Position numbers and translations under genes: made by a program. From Bacteroidota bacterium (GTDB taxonomy: Bacteria; Bacteroidota; Bacteroidia; Bacteroidales; F082), in the NCBI GenBank assembly GCA_018816765.1, contig JAHIUX010000013.1, forward strand, positions 1-61,813: DNA of 61,813 bases, in the 5' to 3' direction. This document shows positions 35,535-44,579 of the stretch, piece by piece; the stretch's first letter is position 1, and every line of letters starts with the position of its first letter. Under the pieces are notes generated by a model. The model was not told the origin of the DNA. It saw only the letters and a list, made by a program, of their open reading frames with translations, and ran no database searches.

Positions 35535-35807
35535 ATGAAAACAACGATAAAACCTACAAAATCTCCCATTGAGGAATCCAAGGGATCCGAAGCATTTGCC
35601 TTCACCCGCGAAAACTACCGCTGGGTACTTATTGGACTGGCATTCATCGTGGTAGGATTTCTGCTGATGATCGGTGGCGGTTCATCCGACCCGGATGTTT
35701 TCAGCCAGGGAATTTTCAATTTTCAGCGCATGACACTGGCTCCGCTGCTTGTGCTGGCAGGCTATGCCATCGAAATTTATGCGATCATGAAAAAAACAGA
35801 CCATTAA
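35535..35807 (+). CDS. DUF3098 family membrane protein
   Basis: This 90-residue protein has a cytoplasmic N-terminus, a first TM helix (YRWVLIGLAFIVVGFLLMI), the loop GGGSSDPDVFSQGIFNFQRMT and a second TM helix. This is the DUF3098 pattern, found between ftsX and uppP in Bacteroidota. Function is unknown; its place suggests cell-envelope biogenesis or division. The ATG at 35535 is preferred over a GTG four codons upstream. It ends 3 bases before uppP. Confidence 0.88.
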   Translation: MKTTIKPTKSPIEESKGSEAFAFTRENYRWVLIGLAFIVVGFLLMIGGGSSDPDVFSQGIFNFQRMTLAPLLVLAGYAIEIYAIMKKTDH

Positions 35808-35810
35808 TCG

Positions 35811-36590
35811 ATGAGTCTGTTCGAAGCCATCATCATTGCCATTGTAGAAGGAATCACTGAGTTTCTGCCCGTTTCATCAACGGGTCATATGATCATTGCC
35901 CAGGGTTTGCTTGGGATGGAAATCAATGATTTCGTAAAGGCATTTACTATCAACATCCAGTTTGGCGCCATCTTATCTGTAGTCATCCTCTACTGGCGTA
36001 AGTTTTTTCAGCGCTTCGATTTTTACCTCAAGCTTTTTGTAGCCTTTATCCCGGCAGCCATCATTGGTTTTCTTGCCGGCGACCTCATCGACAGCCTGCT
36101 CGAAAATGTTGTGGTTGTTGCAGTAATGCTTGTTTTGGGAGGCATAGTGCTTGTGTTTGTTGATAAATGGTTCAACAAACCAGCTGATGACCAATCGGTG
36201 AGTTATCCGACGGCATTCAAAATCGGACTGTTTCAATGCATCGCCATGATTCCGGGTGTGTCGCGTTCGGCCGCCACCATTATCGGAGGCATGACCCAAA
36301 AATTAAGCCGCAAAACAGCCGCCGAATTTTCGTTTTTCCTTGCCGTACCCACCATGTTTGCAGCTTCTGCCTATAAGTTGTTGCAGAACTACACTGCCAT
36401 CGATAAGTCGAATATCGACATCCTGCTCATTGGCAACGTTGTGGCCTTTGCCGTAGCCATGGTGGCCATCAAGAGTTTCATCAGCATTCTTACCCGATAT
36501 GGGTTCAAATGGTTTGGGTATTACCGCATCATTGTCGGCCTGATCATCCTGGTCATGCTTGGTTTGGGTCACGACTTAAGTGTAATGTAA
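35811..36590 (+). CDS. uppP: Undecaprenyl-diphosphatase UppP/BacA
   Basis: UppP dephosphorylates undecaprenyl diphosphate to recycle the lipid carrier for peptidoglycan and polysaccharide export. The 259-residue integral membrane protein has the two catalytic motifs, [15 protein letters not shown] (residues 13-27) and [13 protein letters not shown], and about eight TM segments. It lies 3 bases after the DUF3098 gene and 4 bases before truB, so these form a tight operon. Confidence 0.97.
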   Translation: MSLFEAIIIAIVEGITEFLPVSSTGHMIIAQGLLGMEINDFVKAFTINIQFGAILSVVILYWRKFFQRFDFYLKLFVAFIPAAIIGFLAGDLIDSLLENVVVVAVMLVLGGIVLVFVDKWFNKPADDQSVSYPTAFKIGLFQCIAMIPGVSRSAATIIGGMTQKLSRKTAAEFSFFLAVPTMFAASAYKLLQNYTAIDKSNIDILLIGNVVAFAVAMVAIKSFISILTRYGFKWFGYYRIIVGLIILVMLGLGHDLSVM

Positions 36591-36594
36591 TCCT

Positions 36595-37293
36595 ATGGCC
36601 TTTGCATTTGAAACCGGCGAACTGCTGCTTGTAGACAAACCCCTTACCTGGACTTCTTTTGATGCAGTGAATTATATCCGCTCTCTCATCAGGCGGTTTC
36701 ACCAGATTTCGGGCCTCAAGGTTGGGCATGCGGGCACACTCGATCCGCTGGCAACAGGCTTGTTGATTATCTGCACTGGCAAACTGACCAAGCAGATTCA
36801 GTATTTGCAGGACATGGAAAAAGTGTACACGGGCACCATGAGGCTTGGCGTGACCACCCCCTCGTTCGACCTTGAAACAGAGCCAGATGGATTTTTCCCC
36901 ATCGAAGGCATTACCCACTCCATGCTCGAGGAAGCCAGGCAAAAGTTTCTCGGCAAAATTGATCAGTATCCTCCGGTCTTTTCTGCAGTGAAAATTGATG
37001 GCAAAAGGGCGTTCAGCTATGCCCGCCGAAACAAGGAAGTGGAGATGGAAGCCCGCCAGGTCACCATCAACGATTTCACCCTCTCGACCTTTCATTTGCC
37101 CGACATTGATTTCAGCGTCAGGTGCAGCAAAGGCACCTATATCCGCAGCCTGATCAACGATTTCGGCCTCGCACTCAACAACGGTGCAACCCTTACCAGC
37201 CTCAGGCGCACAAAAATTGGTGACTATTCGGTTGAAAATGCCTGGCCGCTCGAGAAGCTGAAAAACGCCATCATCGATTCAGCACCAGTTTAA
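36595..37293 (+). CDS. truB: tRNA pseudouridine(55) synthase TruB
   Basis: TruB makes pseudouridine 55 in the T-loop of tRNAs. The 232-residue protein has the catalytic GHAGTLDPLATGLLI loop with the nucleophilic Asp, LLVDKPLTWTSFDAVN near the start, YPPVFSAVKIDGKRAFSYAR and CSKGTYIRSLINDFG. It is on the short side because no C-terminal PUA domain is present. Adjacent to uppP, as in many Bacteroidota. Confidence 0.97.
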   Translation: MAFAFETGELLLVDKPLTWTSFDAVNYIRSLIRRFHQISGLKVGHAGTLDPLATGLLIICTGKLTKQIQYLQDMEKVYTGTMRLGVTTPSFDLETEPDGFFPIEGITHSMLEEARQKFLGKIDQYPPVFSAVKIDGKRAFSYARRNKEVEMEARQVTINDFTLSTFHLPDIDFSVRCSKGTYIRSLINDFGLALNNGATLTSLRRTKIGDYSVENAWPLEKLKNAIIDSAPV

Positions 37294-37336
37294 TCCCTTC
37301 ATTACAGCAGGTTTAGCTATTTTGATACCGAATTAC

Positions 37337-37367
37337 TTGACTTCGGCACGATATTGGTTTACCTTTG
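37337..37367 (+). promoter_or_regulatory. Promoter of queA
   Basis: TTG (37337-37339) and TACCTTTG (37360-37367) are 20 bases apart, the ideal spacing. The leader to the queA ATG would be about 70 bases. Confidence 0.7.
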
Positions 37368-37443
37368 CAATCCCATAAATTAAACCAGCTTAAAACTTGG
37401 AAGGAATTTATTAAAAGTTGTTGGATATTAATTAATTAAGCGA

Positions 37444-38493
37444 ATGAAATTATCACAATTCAGGTTTAACTTACCCCAGAATCTTATTGCCAGCCACCCA
37501 CCAAAGAACAGAGATGAATCTCGTTTGATGGTCCTCAATCGTAAAGATCAGACAATTGAGCACAGGATTTTTAAGGATGTTCTGGAGTATTTCAGAGACG
37601 GTGACGTGTTTGTATTAAACAACACCAAGGTGTTCCCTGCAAGGCTCTACGGTGAAAAGGAAAAAACAGGAGCAAAAATTGAAGTTTTCCTCCTCAGAGA
37701 GTTAAACCGCGAAAGCCGGTTGTGGGATGTACTCGTTGATCCTGCCCGGAAAATCCGCATCGGCAATAAACTGTATTTCGGTGATGATGAATCACTTGTG
37801 GCCGAAGTGATCGATAATACCACATCGAGGGGCCGCACCCTGCGCTTCCTTTTCGATGGTCCGTACGAAGAGTTTAAACAAACCATTCAGGCCCTCGGTA
37901 AAACTCCCCTGCCAAAGATTCACGAAAGGGCTGTTGAACCTGAGGACGAAGAACGCTACCAGACCATCTATGCCAAACACGAAGGCGCCATTGCTGCTCC
38001 TACTGCCGGCCTGCACTTTAGCCGCGAACTCATGAAACGCCTCGAACTGATCGGTGTGTCGTTTGCCGAAGTTACACTGCACACAGGCATGGGCAACTTC
38101 CGCCCAATTGAGGTTGAAGACCTGACCAAGCATAAAATGGATTCGGAAGAAATGATCCTCGACGAGATCAATGCCGATATCATCAATGCAGCCAAACAGC
38201 GCCGCAACAGCGTTGTTACCGTGGGCACAACCACCATGAAAGCCGTTGAGACAGCGGTGATTATTACCGGAAAGGTAAAACCTTACAAAGGCTGGACCAA
38301 CAAGTTCATTTTCCCTCCATATGAGTTTGGTATGGCCGATGCCATGATTACCAATTTCCACCTGCCAAAATCGCCGATGATGATGCAGGTTGCAGCCTTT
38401 GGAGGATACGATTTTGTGATGAAAGCCTATCGCGAAGCCATTGCCAACAAATACCGTTTCTTTACCTATGGCGATGCCATGCTGATCATATAA
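37444..38493 (+). CDS. queA: S-adenosylmethionine:tRNA ribosyltransferase-isomerase QueA
   Basis: QueA transfers the ribosyl part of SAM to 7-aminomethyl-deazaguanine in tRNA, making epoxyqueuosine. The 349-residue protein has the family landmarks [65 protein letters not shown] and [19 protein letters not shown]. Normal length. It stands alone with its own promoter and terminator. Confidence 0.98.
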   Translation: MKLSQFRFNLPQNLIASHPPKNRDESRLMVLNRKDQTIEHRIFKDVLEYFRDGDVFVLNNTKVFPARLYGEKEKTGAKIEVFLLRELNRESRLWDVLVDPARKIRIGNKLYFGDDESLVAEVIDNTTSRGRTLRFLFDGPYEEFKQTIQALGKTPLPKIHERAVEPEDEERYQTIYAKHEGAIAAPTAGLHFSRELMKRLELIGVSFAEVTLHTGMGNFRPIEVEDLTKHKMDSEEMILDEINADIINAAKQRRNSVVTVGTTTMKAVETAVIITGKVKPYKGWTNKFIFPPYEFGMADAMITNFHLPKSPMMMQVAAFGGYDFVMKAYREAIANKYRFFTYGDAMLII

Positions 38494-38531
38494 TCAATTT
38501 TACGCATTGATGATCAGTAATTTGAAAACAC

Positions 38532-38559
38532 AAAGGAGCCTAAACAGCTCCTTTTTTTA
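38532..38559 (+). terminator. Rho-independent terminator of queA
   Basis: An 8-bp stem AAAGGAGC / GCTCCTTT with a 7-base loop, followed by a T-run, lies 38 bases after the queA stop codon. Confidence 0.8.
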
Positions 38560-38599
38560 TCTGATACAAAGCGCCGGCGAAGAAACTACCACCAGTAGC

Positions 38600-38628
38600 T
38601 TGCCAGCCAACCAAAATCACTAATTTTG
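38600..38628 (+). promoter_or_regulatory. Promoter of glyS, possibly giving a leaderless mRNA
   Basis: TTG (38600-38602) and TAATTTTG (38621-38628) are 18 bases apart. The -7 box ends only 4 bases before the ATG at 38633. Transcription starting at the usual distance would begin at or very near the start codon. Confidence 0.55.
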
Positions 38629-38632
38629 CAGC

Positions 38633-40159
38633 ATGATAAACCAGGAAGATTTTTTCAAAAAACTTACAGCCCACGCCAAAGAGTACGGGTTTGTGTTTCA
38701 GTCGAGTGAGATTTACGACGGTCTGAGTGCCGTGTATGACTACGGGCAAAACGGTGTTGAACTTAAAAACAATATCCGGAGCTATTGGTGGAAAGCCATG
38801 GTGCAGCAGCACGAGAATATTGTCGGGATCGATTCGGCCATCTTTATGCATCCAACCATCTGGAAGGCATCGGGCCACGTTGATGCCTTCAACGACCCGC
38901 TGATCGATAATAAGGATTCGAAGAAGCGCTACCGTGCCGACGTGCTGGTGGAAGATTATCTGGCAAAAATTGAAGATAAAATTGCCAGGGAAGTTGACAA
39001 AGCACGTAAACGCTTTGGCGACACTTTCGATGAACAGCAGTTTGTCAGCACCAACGCCAGGGTGATGGAATACAATGCCCAATCGGAAGAGATCAGGACG
39101 AGGTTGTATGGCTCGCTCGAAAGAGGCGAACTCGACGCCATCAAACAACTGATCGAGGACCTTGGCATTGTTTGTCCGATTTCCGGTTCGCGCAACTGGA
39201 CCGAAGTCAGGCAGTTCAACCTGATGTTTTCGACCCAGATGGGATCGACAGCTGAAGGTGCCAACGAAATTTTCCTCAGACCGGAAACGGCCCAGGGCAT
39301 CTTTGTAAACTACCTCAATGTGCAGAAAACAGGCCGCATGAAGATTCCTTTCGGCATTGCACAGACCGGAAAAGCCTTCCGAAACGAAATCGTTGCCAGG
39401 CAGTTTATCTTCCGTATGCGCGAATTTGAACAAATGGAAATGCAGTTTTTTGTGAAACCCGGCGAAGAACTCGAATGGTTCGAATACTGGAAAAAACAGC
39501 GGCTCAAATGGCACCTATCACTTGGCCTGCCAGCCGAAAAATACCGTTTCCACGACCACGAAAAACTGGCCCATTATGCCAATGCAGCAGCAGATATTGA
39601 GTTTGAATTTCCTTTTGGTTTCAAGGAACTCGAAGGCATTCACTCACGCACCGACTTCGACCTTGGCGCACACCAGAAGTACTCAGGCAAAAAGCTCCAG
39701 TATTTTGATCCTGAACTGAATGAAAATTATGTGCCTTATGTGGTTGAAACTTCCATCGGGCTCGACCGCATGTTCCTTGCCGTGATGAGCAATGCATACA
39801 GCGAAGAAAAACTTGAAGATGGTTCAGAACGTGTGGTGCTGCGCCTGCCTGCCGTGCTGGCCCCATACAAAGTTGCCGTTTTACCCCTGATGAAGAAAGA
39901 TGGTCTTCCTGAAAAAGCACGCGAAATTATGGACGTGCTGAAACAGGATTTCATGTGTCATTTCGAGGAAAAAGACGCCATCGGTAAACGCTACCGCCGT
40001 CACGATGCCATTGGTACGCCCTATTGTGTCACGGTGGATCATCAATCGCTTGAAGACAACACCGTTACCATTCGGGAACGCGACAGCATGCAGCAGGAAA
40101 GGGTGGCCATCGACCAGATTCCGGCCATCATTGCCCGCAAACTGCGACCACAAGTTTAA
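38633..40159 (+). CDS. glyS: Glycyl-tRNA synthetase (alpha2-type, class II)
   Basis: This 508-residue single-chain glycyl-tRNA synthetase is of the archaeal/eukaryotic-like dimeric type. Signature segments are EYGFVFQSSEIYDGL, YDYGQNGVELKNN, FLRPETAQGIFVNY (motif 2 region), QTGKAFRNEI, REFEQMEMQFFV, SIGLDRMFLAV (motif 3) and a C-terminal anticodon-binding domain (PYKVAVLPLMKK, GTPYCVTVDHQSL). No insert or truncation is seen. Convergent with pth. Confidence 0.98.
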   Translation: MINQEDFFKKLTAHAKEYGFVFQSSEIYDGLSAVYDYGQNGVELKNNIRSYWWKAMVQQHENIVGIDSAIFMHPTIWKASGHVDAFNDPLIDNKDSKKRYRADVLVEDYLAKIEDKIAREVDKARKRFGDTFDEQQFVSTNARVMEYNAQSEEIRTRLYGSLERGELDAIKQLIEDLGIVCPISGSRNWTEVRQFNLMFSTQMGSTAEGANEIFLRPETAQGIFVNYLNVQKTGRMKIPFGIAQTGKAFRNEIVARQFIFRMREFEQMEMQFFVKPGEELEWFEYWKKQRLKWHLSLGLPAEKYRFHDHEKLAHYANAAADIEFEFPFGFKELEGIHSRTDFDLGAHQKYSGKKLQYFDPELNENYVPYVVETSIGLDRMFLAVMSNAYSEEKLEDGSERVVLRLPAVLAPYKVAVLPLMKKDGLPEKAREIMDVLKQDFMCHFEEKDAIGKRYRRHDAIGTPYCVTVDHQSLEDNTVTIRERDSMQQERVAIDQIPAIIARKLRPQV

Positions 40160-40168
40160 CTGCAATAT

Positions 40169-40732
40169 TTACTTATTGTTGAAAGCCGTCATGGTGCGCT
40201 CAATGCCCACCATGGCATAGCTTTTGACCATGTCGGTGGCCAGGTCGACACGCGGTGCAATCAGCGCTTTTTCCTGGAGATTCCATTCACCCAAAACAAA
40301 TTCTACCTGACGTCCTCGGGCAAAATCATCACCTATGCCAAAGCGCAGGCGCGCAAATTCGTTGGTCCCCAGTGTCTGAATGATGTGATCGAGTCCGTTG
40401 TGCCCTGCATCGCCGCCCTTCATTTTCATGCGCAACTGCCCCAGCGGCAAAGCAATATCATCGACCAATACGAGGAGATTTTCGAGGGGAATGTTTTCCT
40501 GGCGCATCCAGTATTGGATCGCTTTCCCGCTCAGGTTCATATAGGTGGTCGGCTTGATGACCACCAGGGAGCGACCGCGGTATTTCAGGCGGACAAGTTG
40601 CGCCAGGCGCTCGGTGACAAAACTTCCTTCCAGTTCCCTGCACAATGCGTCAGCAATCTGAAAGCCAATGTTGTGGCGGGTATTGGCATATTCCGCGCCA
40701 ATGTTTCCGAGGCCTGCAATGAGGTATTTCAA
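40169..40732 (-). CDS. pth: Peptidyl-tRNA hydrolase
   Basis: Pth frees tRNA from prematurely released peptidyl-tRNA. The 187-residue protein has the catalytic His in NTRHNIGFQIAD, the KPTTYMNLSGKA strand, LVDDIALPLGQLRMKMKGGDAGHNGL and RLRFGIGDD, all typical of bacterial Pth. It follows rplY on the same strand, a frequent pairing, but a terminator separates them. Confidence 0.98.
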   Translation of the reverse strand: MKYLIAGLGNIGAEYANTRHNIGFQIADALCRELEGSFVTERLAQLVRLKYRGRSLVVIKPTTYMNLSGKAIQYWMRQENIPLENLLVLVDDIALPLGQLRMKMKGGDAGHNGLDHIIQTLGTNEFARLRFGIGDDFARGRQVEFVLGEWNLQEKALIAPRVDLATDMVKSYAMVGIERTMTAFNNK

Positions 40733-40748
40733 TGGGTCAGGTTTTTAA

Positions 40749-40756
40749 CAAAAGTA
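40749..40756 (-). promoter_or_regulatory. -7 box of pth
   Basis: TACTTTTG on the minus strand directly after the T-run of the rplY terminator and 17 bases before the pth start. It may restart transcription after termination. Confidence 0.35.
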
Positions 40757-40791
40757 AAAAAAAGGCATAAGACCCATAAGTCTTACGCCTT
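40754..40791 (-). terminator. Rho-independent terminator between rplY and pth
   Basis: Read on the minus strand, a 12-bp stem AAGGCGTAAGAC / GTCTTATGCCTT (one mismatch) with a short loop is followed by a run of T. It lies just after rplY. Confidence 0.8.
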
Positions 40792-40815
40792 CTATTTGTA
40801 AGCCACAGGGCTTTA

Positions 40816-41397
40816 TTATGCAGATGCGTCTTCTGTTTCTTCAGTGGCAACAACACCACGTGCTGTTTTCACGTCAACGATGACCAGGTTAGGCATATCG
40901 AGCATGGTCATTTTATCGAACTTCATGTCCTTCACCTTAACTGACTGGCCAATGTTCAGTTTCGAAACATTGATGTCCATATAGTCCGGAATGTCCTGGA
41001 TGAGGCCTTTAACCTTTACCTTGGTAAGTTTCACCTTCAGCTTACCACCCCTGATCACGCCGGGAGCTGTGCCGCTGGTTTTTACAGGAATAGAAACAAC
41101 CACTGGTTTGGTGTCTGTAACTTCATAGAAATCGGCATGCAGCACCTGATCACCAACCGGATGATATTGGATGTCCTTCAGGATGGCCAGGTGTTTGTTG
41201 CCATCAATATTGATTTCGATAACGAATGTTTCGGGTGAAAAAAGAATGGGCTTGAAGTTAGGCTCATCCGTTGTGAAACGAACCTGTTCTTTTCCGCCAT
41301 ACAACACACAGGGGACTTTGCCCTGATAGCGCAGGCCTTTAGCATCTCTTTTCCCTACGTTCTCGCGAAGAGAACCGCTCAATGATACTGTTTTCAT
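40816..41397 (-). CDS. rplY: 50S ribosomal protein L25 (CTC form)
   Basis: This 193-residue L25/CTC-family protein binds 5S rRNA through its N-terminal domain (SLSGSLRENVGKRDAKGLR, PCVLYGG) and has the C-terminal TL5-like beta domain (HPVGDQVLHADFYEV, VRGGKLKVKLTKVKVKG-like strands). The Ala/Glu-rich tail TEETEDASA is typical of the long form. It follows prs by 20 bases, the usual prs-rplY-pth order. Confidence 0.95.
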   Translation of the reverse strand: MKTVSLSGSLRENVGKRDAKGLRYQGKVPCVLYGGKEQVRFTTDEPNFKPILFSPETFVIEINIDGNKHLAILKDIQYHPVGDQVLHADFYEVTDTKPVVVSIPVKTSGTAPGVIRGGKLKVKLTKVKVKGLIQDIPDYMDINVSKLNIGQSVKVKDMKFDKMTMLDMPNLVIVDVKTARGVVATEETEDASA

Positions 41398-41417
41398 GAT
41401 AGTTAATTAATTGATAT

Positions 41418-42362
41418 TTATTTAGTTGAAACTTTGAACAACGAACTGATCGATTCATAGTTTTCGACACGGCGAATCACTTCAGCGAACAGATCAGCGG
41501 TTGACAAAACCTTTATTTTACTGCTTTCTTTTTTTAACGGGATGGTATCGGTAACAACCACCTCGGTAAAGGGCGAGTTTTCGATGCGTTCGTAAGCCGA
41601 GCCCGAGAAAATCGGATGCGTACAGAAAGCCCTCACACTATTGGCCCCGTTATCCATGATGAGTTCAGCTGCTTTAGTAATGCTTCCCGCTGTATCGATA
41701 ATGTCATCAATGAGCACTACATCACGTCCTTTTACATCACCAATGAGGGCCATTTCTTCAACCACATTGGGCTTGGCCCTCTGTTTATAACAGATCACAA
41801 AGCCTGTTTCTAGCATTTTGGCATAGGTAGCGGCCCTGCGTGTGCCACCTGTATCAGGTGAGGCCATGGTCAAATTGGGCAGCTTAAGGCTTTGGATATA
41901 AGGCAGAAAGATGTTTGATGCATACACGTGATCCACGGGAACATCGAAAAATCCCTGAATCTGATCGGCATGCAGGTCAATGGTGATGATGCGTTGCACA
42001 CCCGAGGTGATGAGCAGGTTGGCAATCAGCTTGGCGGCAATGGTCACCCTGGGTTTGTCCTTCCTGTCCTGCCGTGCAAAACCAAAATACGGCATTACAG
42101 CAGTGATGGTGCGCGCCGAAGCCCTGCGGGCCGCGTCGGCAAGCATCAACAGTTCGAGCAGGTTTTCGGCCGGCGGGAATGTCGACTGAATCAAAAACAC
42201 ATCGCGGCCACGGATGTTTTCTTCGAAAGATGGCTGAAATTCGCCGTCAGAAAAGTTCGTAACTACCGCTTTCCCAAGTGTTGTGTGGTAACTTGAGGCA
42301 ATTTTCCGGGCCAGATATTCGGTGGCCCTTCCAGCAAAAATACTTACAATTGGCTCAGGCAT
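41418..42362 (-). CDS. prs: Ribose-phosphate pyrophosphokinase
   Basis: Prs makes PRPP from ribose 5-phosphate and ATP for nucleotide, His and Trp synthesis. From the ATG at 42362 (MPEPIVSIFAGRATEYLARK) the protein has 314 residues. Key segments are FSDGEFQPSFEENIRGRDVFLIQST (in parts: FSDGEFQPSFEENIRGRD), YFGFARQDRKDKPRVTIAAKL, DLHADQIQGFFDVPVDH and the PRPP-binding DVVLIDDIIDTAGSITKAA. The 11 extra upstream codons in frame would overlap the -7 box and are unlikely to be used. Confidence 0.97.
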   Translation of the reverse strand: MPEPIVSIFAGRATEYLARKIASSYHTTLGKAVVTNFSDGEFQPSFEENIRGRDVFLIQSTFPPAENLLELLMLADAARRASARTITAVMPYFGFARQDRKDKPRVTIAAKLIANLLITSGVQRIITIDLHADQIQGFFDVPVDHVYASNIFLPYIQSLKLPNLTMASPDTGGTRRAATYAKMLETGFVICYKQRAKPNVVEEMALIGDVKGRDVVLIDDIIDTAGSITKAAELIMDNGANSVRAFCTHPIFSGSAYERIENSPFTEVVVTDTIPLKKESSKIKVLSTADLFAEVIRRVENYESISSLFKVSTK

Positions 42363-42392
42363 AACAGATTGGTATTGTGGGTAATTTGGCTG

Positions 42393-42400
42393 CAAAAGTA
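42393..42400 (-). promoter_or_regulatory. -7 box of the prs-rplY transcript
   Basis: TACTTTTG on the minus strand, 31 bases upstream of the preferred prs start. Its position supports the 42362 start over the longer one. Confidence 0.45.
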
Positions 42401-42530
42401 AGTACTTAATCCTGATTTTGAAAATTATTTTGGGATGAGTTTACTATTTTTCAGTATCGCATTCATTATCAGCTAAAAAAATCACATAACCGAAAAAAAA
42501 AATCCCACTAATTTTTGAAACAATTTTTAT

Positions 42531-42538
42531 TACCTTTG
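42531..42538 (+). promoter_or_regulatory. -7 box of the tRNA-Leu gene
   Basis: TACCTTTG matches TAnnTTTG and lies 25 bases upstream of the mature tRNA 5' end. TTTG at 42514-42517 could be the -33 element but is closer (13 bases) than usual. Confidence 0.5.
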
Positions 42539-42563
42539 CAGCCCCAATACGCATTTGATCCAT

Positions 42564-42647
42564 GCCCGGATGGCGGAATTGGTAGACGCGCTGGTCTCAA
42601 AAACCAGTGAGGTAACACTCGTGCCGGTTCGATCCCGGCTCCGGGTA
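42564..42647 (+). tRNA. tRNA-Leu (anticodon CAA)
   Basis: An 84-nt class II tRNA with acceptor GCCCGGA / TCCGGGT, the leucine D-loop sequence GGCGGAATTGGTAGACGCG, anticodon stem CTGGT / ACCAG with loop CTCAAAA (anticodon CAA, reading UUG), a long variable arm and T-arm CCGGTTCGATCCCGG. CCA is not encoded: discriminator A is followed by CGC. Its 3' 30 bases are the left copy of a 51-bp repeat that recurs at 44580, so the gene is an integration site that kept its function. Confidence 0.97.
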
Positions 42648-42668
42648 CGCAACAAAAAGAGGCTGATC
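42618..42668 (+). repeat. Left direct repeat (attL-like) of the tRNA-Leu island
   Basis: 51 bases identical to 44580-44630. It covers the last 30 bases of tRNA-Leu (variable-arm end, T-arm, acceptor) and 21 bases downstream, including the first arm of the terminator hairpin. Confidence 0.9.
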
Positions 42669-42690
42669 TAACCGATCAGTCTTTTTTTTT
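42656..42690 (+). terminator. Terminator after tRNA-Leu (left end of island)
   Basis: Stem AGGCTGATC / GATCAGTCT (one G-T pair), 5-base loop, followed by a T-run. Half of the stem belongs to the 51-bp repeat, the other half to the island. Confidence 0.75.
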
Positions 42691-43073
42691 ATTTCCGCGA
42701 AGCCGAATTAGTAATGACAACTTCAAGTTTTCCAAGGATTTGCATCGAATAACCATATTCCTTTTCTCGAGATTTGACAGGCAATCATCAGCTTTGATAC
42801 ACCTTCGACACTTACTGGTTTTCATACATATTATAAATCAGTTAATTATAAGCACATTATTTGTACGAAAACCTGGGAATAAATATTTGAATTGTTTTAA
42901 GGTTTTTGTAAATTTGACGTGATAATAATAGCCGAAACCTGACTACTGGAGTAAAAAGACTTTTATAATCTGAATAAATAAGAGCATGGTTTCTGGTTGT
43001 CATTATAACGATTCTAATTGAAGTAGTGAAAACAAGAACACTTGCTTTCTTATAAGAATTAAAATTATCCAGT
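42691..43073 (+). other. Non-coding leader region inside the island
   Basis: About 380 A+T-rich bases before the T9SS-sorted protein gene. Apart from the promoter at 42887-42916, no ORF with recognisable coding character, RNA or repeat was found. The leader between promoter and ATG is long (about 150 bases). Confidence 0.4.
42887..42916 (+). promoter_or_regulatory. Promoter of the island cargo gene
   Basis: TTG (42887-42889, within TTTG) and TAAATTTG (42909-42916) are 19 bases apart, a good Bacteroidota promoter inside the island. Confidence 0.65.
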
Positions 43074-44516
43074 ATGAAAAACACACAATTATTCATTGTC
43101 CTTTTACTTTTGAGCCTGCCTGCATCAGTGTTTTCACAAAATGAAAACAATGTCTGGTATTTTGGTGACCATGCATCCATGTGGTTTGATGAAAGTGGAC
43201 CAGTGGCCTATGATAGTAGTTCAATGCGCACACTTGATAATTGTACTTCCATTTCAAATTCAGCAGGTCAGTTGTTGTTCTATTCAAATGGAATAAATAT
43301 TTGGGATAGGGAGCATCATATTATGCCAAATGGCACAGGGTTACTTGGTGATACTTCAGCCACAAACGGGGCTTTGGCTGTAAAACAACCAGGTCATTCT
43401 GATATTTATTATCTCTTTACCAATGATGCATTTGTAGGTGAGTACGGATTTAGGTATAGTATAATTGACATGACATTGAATAATGGTCTTGGTGATGTCA
43501 TTATTAAAAACCTTTTGATTCTAAACCCCAATACAGAAAAAACTTTAGCAATACCTCATAACAACAAACAAGATGTCTGGATAATAGCCCATGAGTGGGG
43601 GTCAGATGCTTTTAACGCTTATCTTCTTTCAGAACATGGTCTGGATGTAATCCCCGTTGTAAGTCATGTTGGGTCAATTCATATAGGTGGTACTTATGGT
43701 ACTTATAATTCAATGGGACAAATTGCAGCCACTCAAAACGGTTTAAAAATCGGTTTAGCAATTTATGATTTAGGGAGATTTGAACTCTTTGACTTTGATA
43801 ATTCTACAGGGATTATTTCAAATCCAATAGTGATCAATGGTCATCAAAATGCATGGGGTGTTGAGTTTTCACCTGATAATTCGAAAATGTATACAACAAC
43901 GTGGAAGTCTGGTTCAGTGTATCAATTTGATATTTCCAGTAATGATGAAACAACCATCAATAATTCAGGCACCTTGGTCGGCGAGGTTACATGTCCGAAT
44001 CCGATATACAAAGCAGGTTTTATGCAAATTGGACCTGATAGCTGCATTTATATTGCAAAATTCGAAAGTTATAATTTAGCGGGTATAAAATTTCCAAACA
44101 GATTGGGGATCGACTGTGGTTTTACGGATACAATCATTGATTTGGTGACACACAGATGTCTTGCGGGTTTGCCAACTTTTGTAAAAACTACTAATTTAAT
44201 TAGTACTGATACTAATGATGTAATTGACGACAAAATCAATAAAGACATTATACAACTGTATCCAAATCCAACGGTTGATAATCTTACCATCAAAATAAAT
44301 TCTACAGCAGAATCCTTACTCAGAATTGACCTCCTGAAGGTAAATGGCCAATTTATTAATACCCTATACTCGGGTACAATTAAAAAAGGAGTCTCGTTTA
44401 TGGAGTACCATATGCAAGATCAACTACACACTGGCCTTCAATCTGGTGTTTATGTTTTGTCATTTTTACTAAACAATCAACACTATTTAAAGAAGATTAC
44501 CTACATAAATGATTGA
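43074..44516 (+). CDS. T9SS-sorted secreted protein, probable beta-propeller
   Basis: This 480-residue protein has a signal peptide (MKNTQLFIVLLLLSLPASVFS). Its body, about residues 25-375, contains repeated W/Y-rich beta strands such as NNVWYFGDHASMWFD, GQLLFYSNGINIWDR and NAWGVEFSPDNSKMYTT, which suggests a WD40/NHL-like propeller. It ends in a type A type IX secretion sorting domain (LYPNPTVDNLTIKIN ... LLKVNGQFINTLYSG). It should be exported and attached to or released from the cell surface; the ligand is unknown. Its base composition is clearly richer in A+T than the flanking genes, which supports transfer with the island. Confidence 0.85.
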   Translation: MKNTQLFIVLLLLSLPASVFSQNENNVWYFGDHASMWFDESGPVAYDSSSMRTLDNCTSISNSAGQLLFYSNGINIWDREHHIMPNGTGLLGDTSATNGALAVKQPGHSDIYYLFTNDAFVGEYGFRYSIIDMTLNNGLGDVIIKNLLILNPNTEKTLAIPHNNKQDVWIIAHEWGSDAFNAYLLSEHGLDVIPVVSHVGSIHIGGTYGTYNSMGQIAATQNGLKIGLAIYDLGRFELFDFDNSTGIISNPIVINGHQNAWGVEFSPDNSKMYTTTWKSGSVYQFDISSNDETTINNSGTLVGEVTCPNPIYKAGFMQIGPDSCIYIAKFESYNLAGIKFPNRLGIDCGFTDTIIDLVTHRCLAGLPTFVKTTNLISTDTNDVIDDKINKDIIQLYPNPTVDNLTIKINSTAESLLRIDLLKVNGQFINTLYSGTIKKGVSFMEYHMQDQLHTGLQSGVYVLSFLLNNQHYLKKITYIND

Positions 44517-44579
44517 TAATATTCCTTTTTTGATCAGTAATTGCCTTAATTCTTAATTGAAACCTGTAACACCGGAAAC

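Noticed and set aside
38540-39514. 324-codon open frame antisense to glyS
   Set aside because: Composition and lack of motifs show it is a shadow of glyS.
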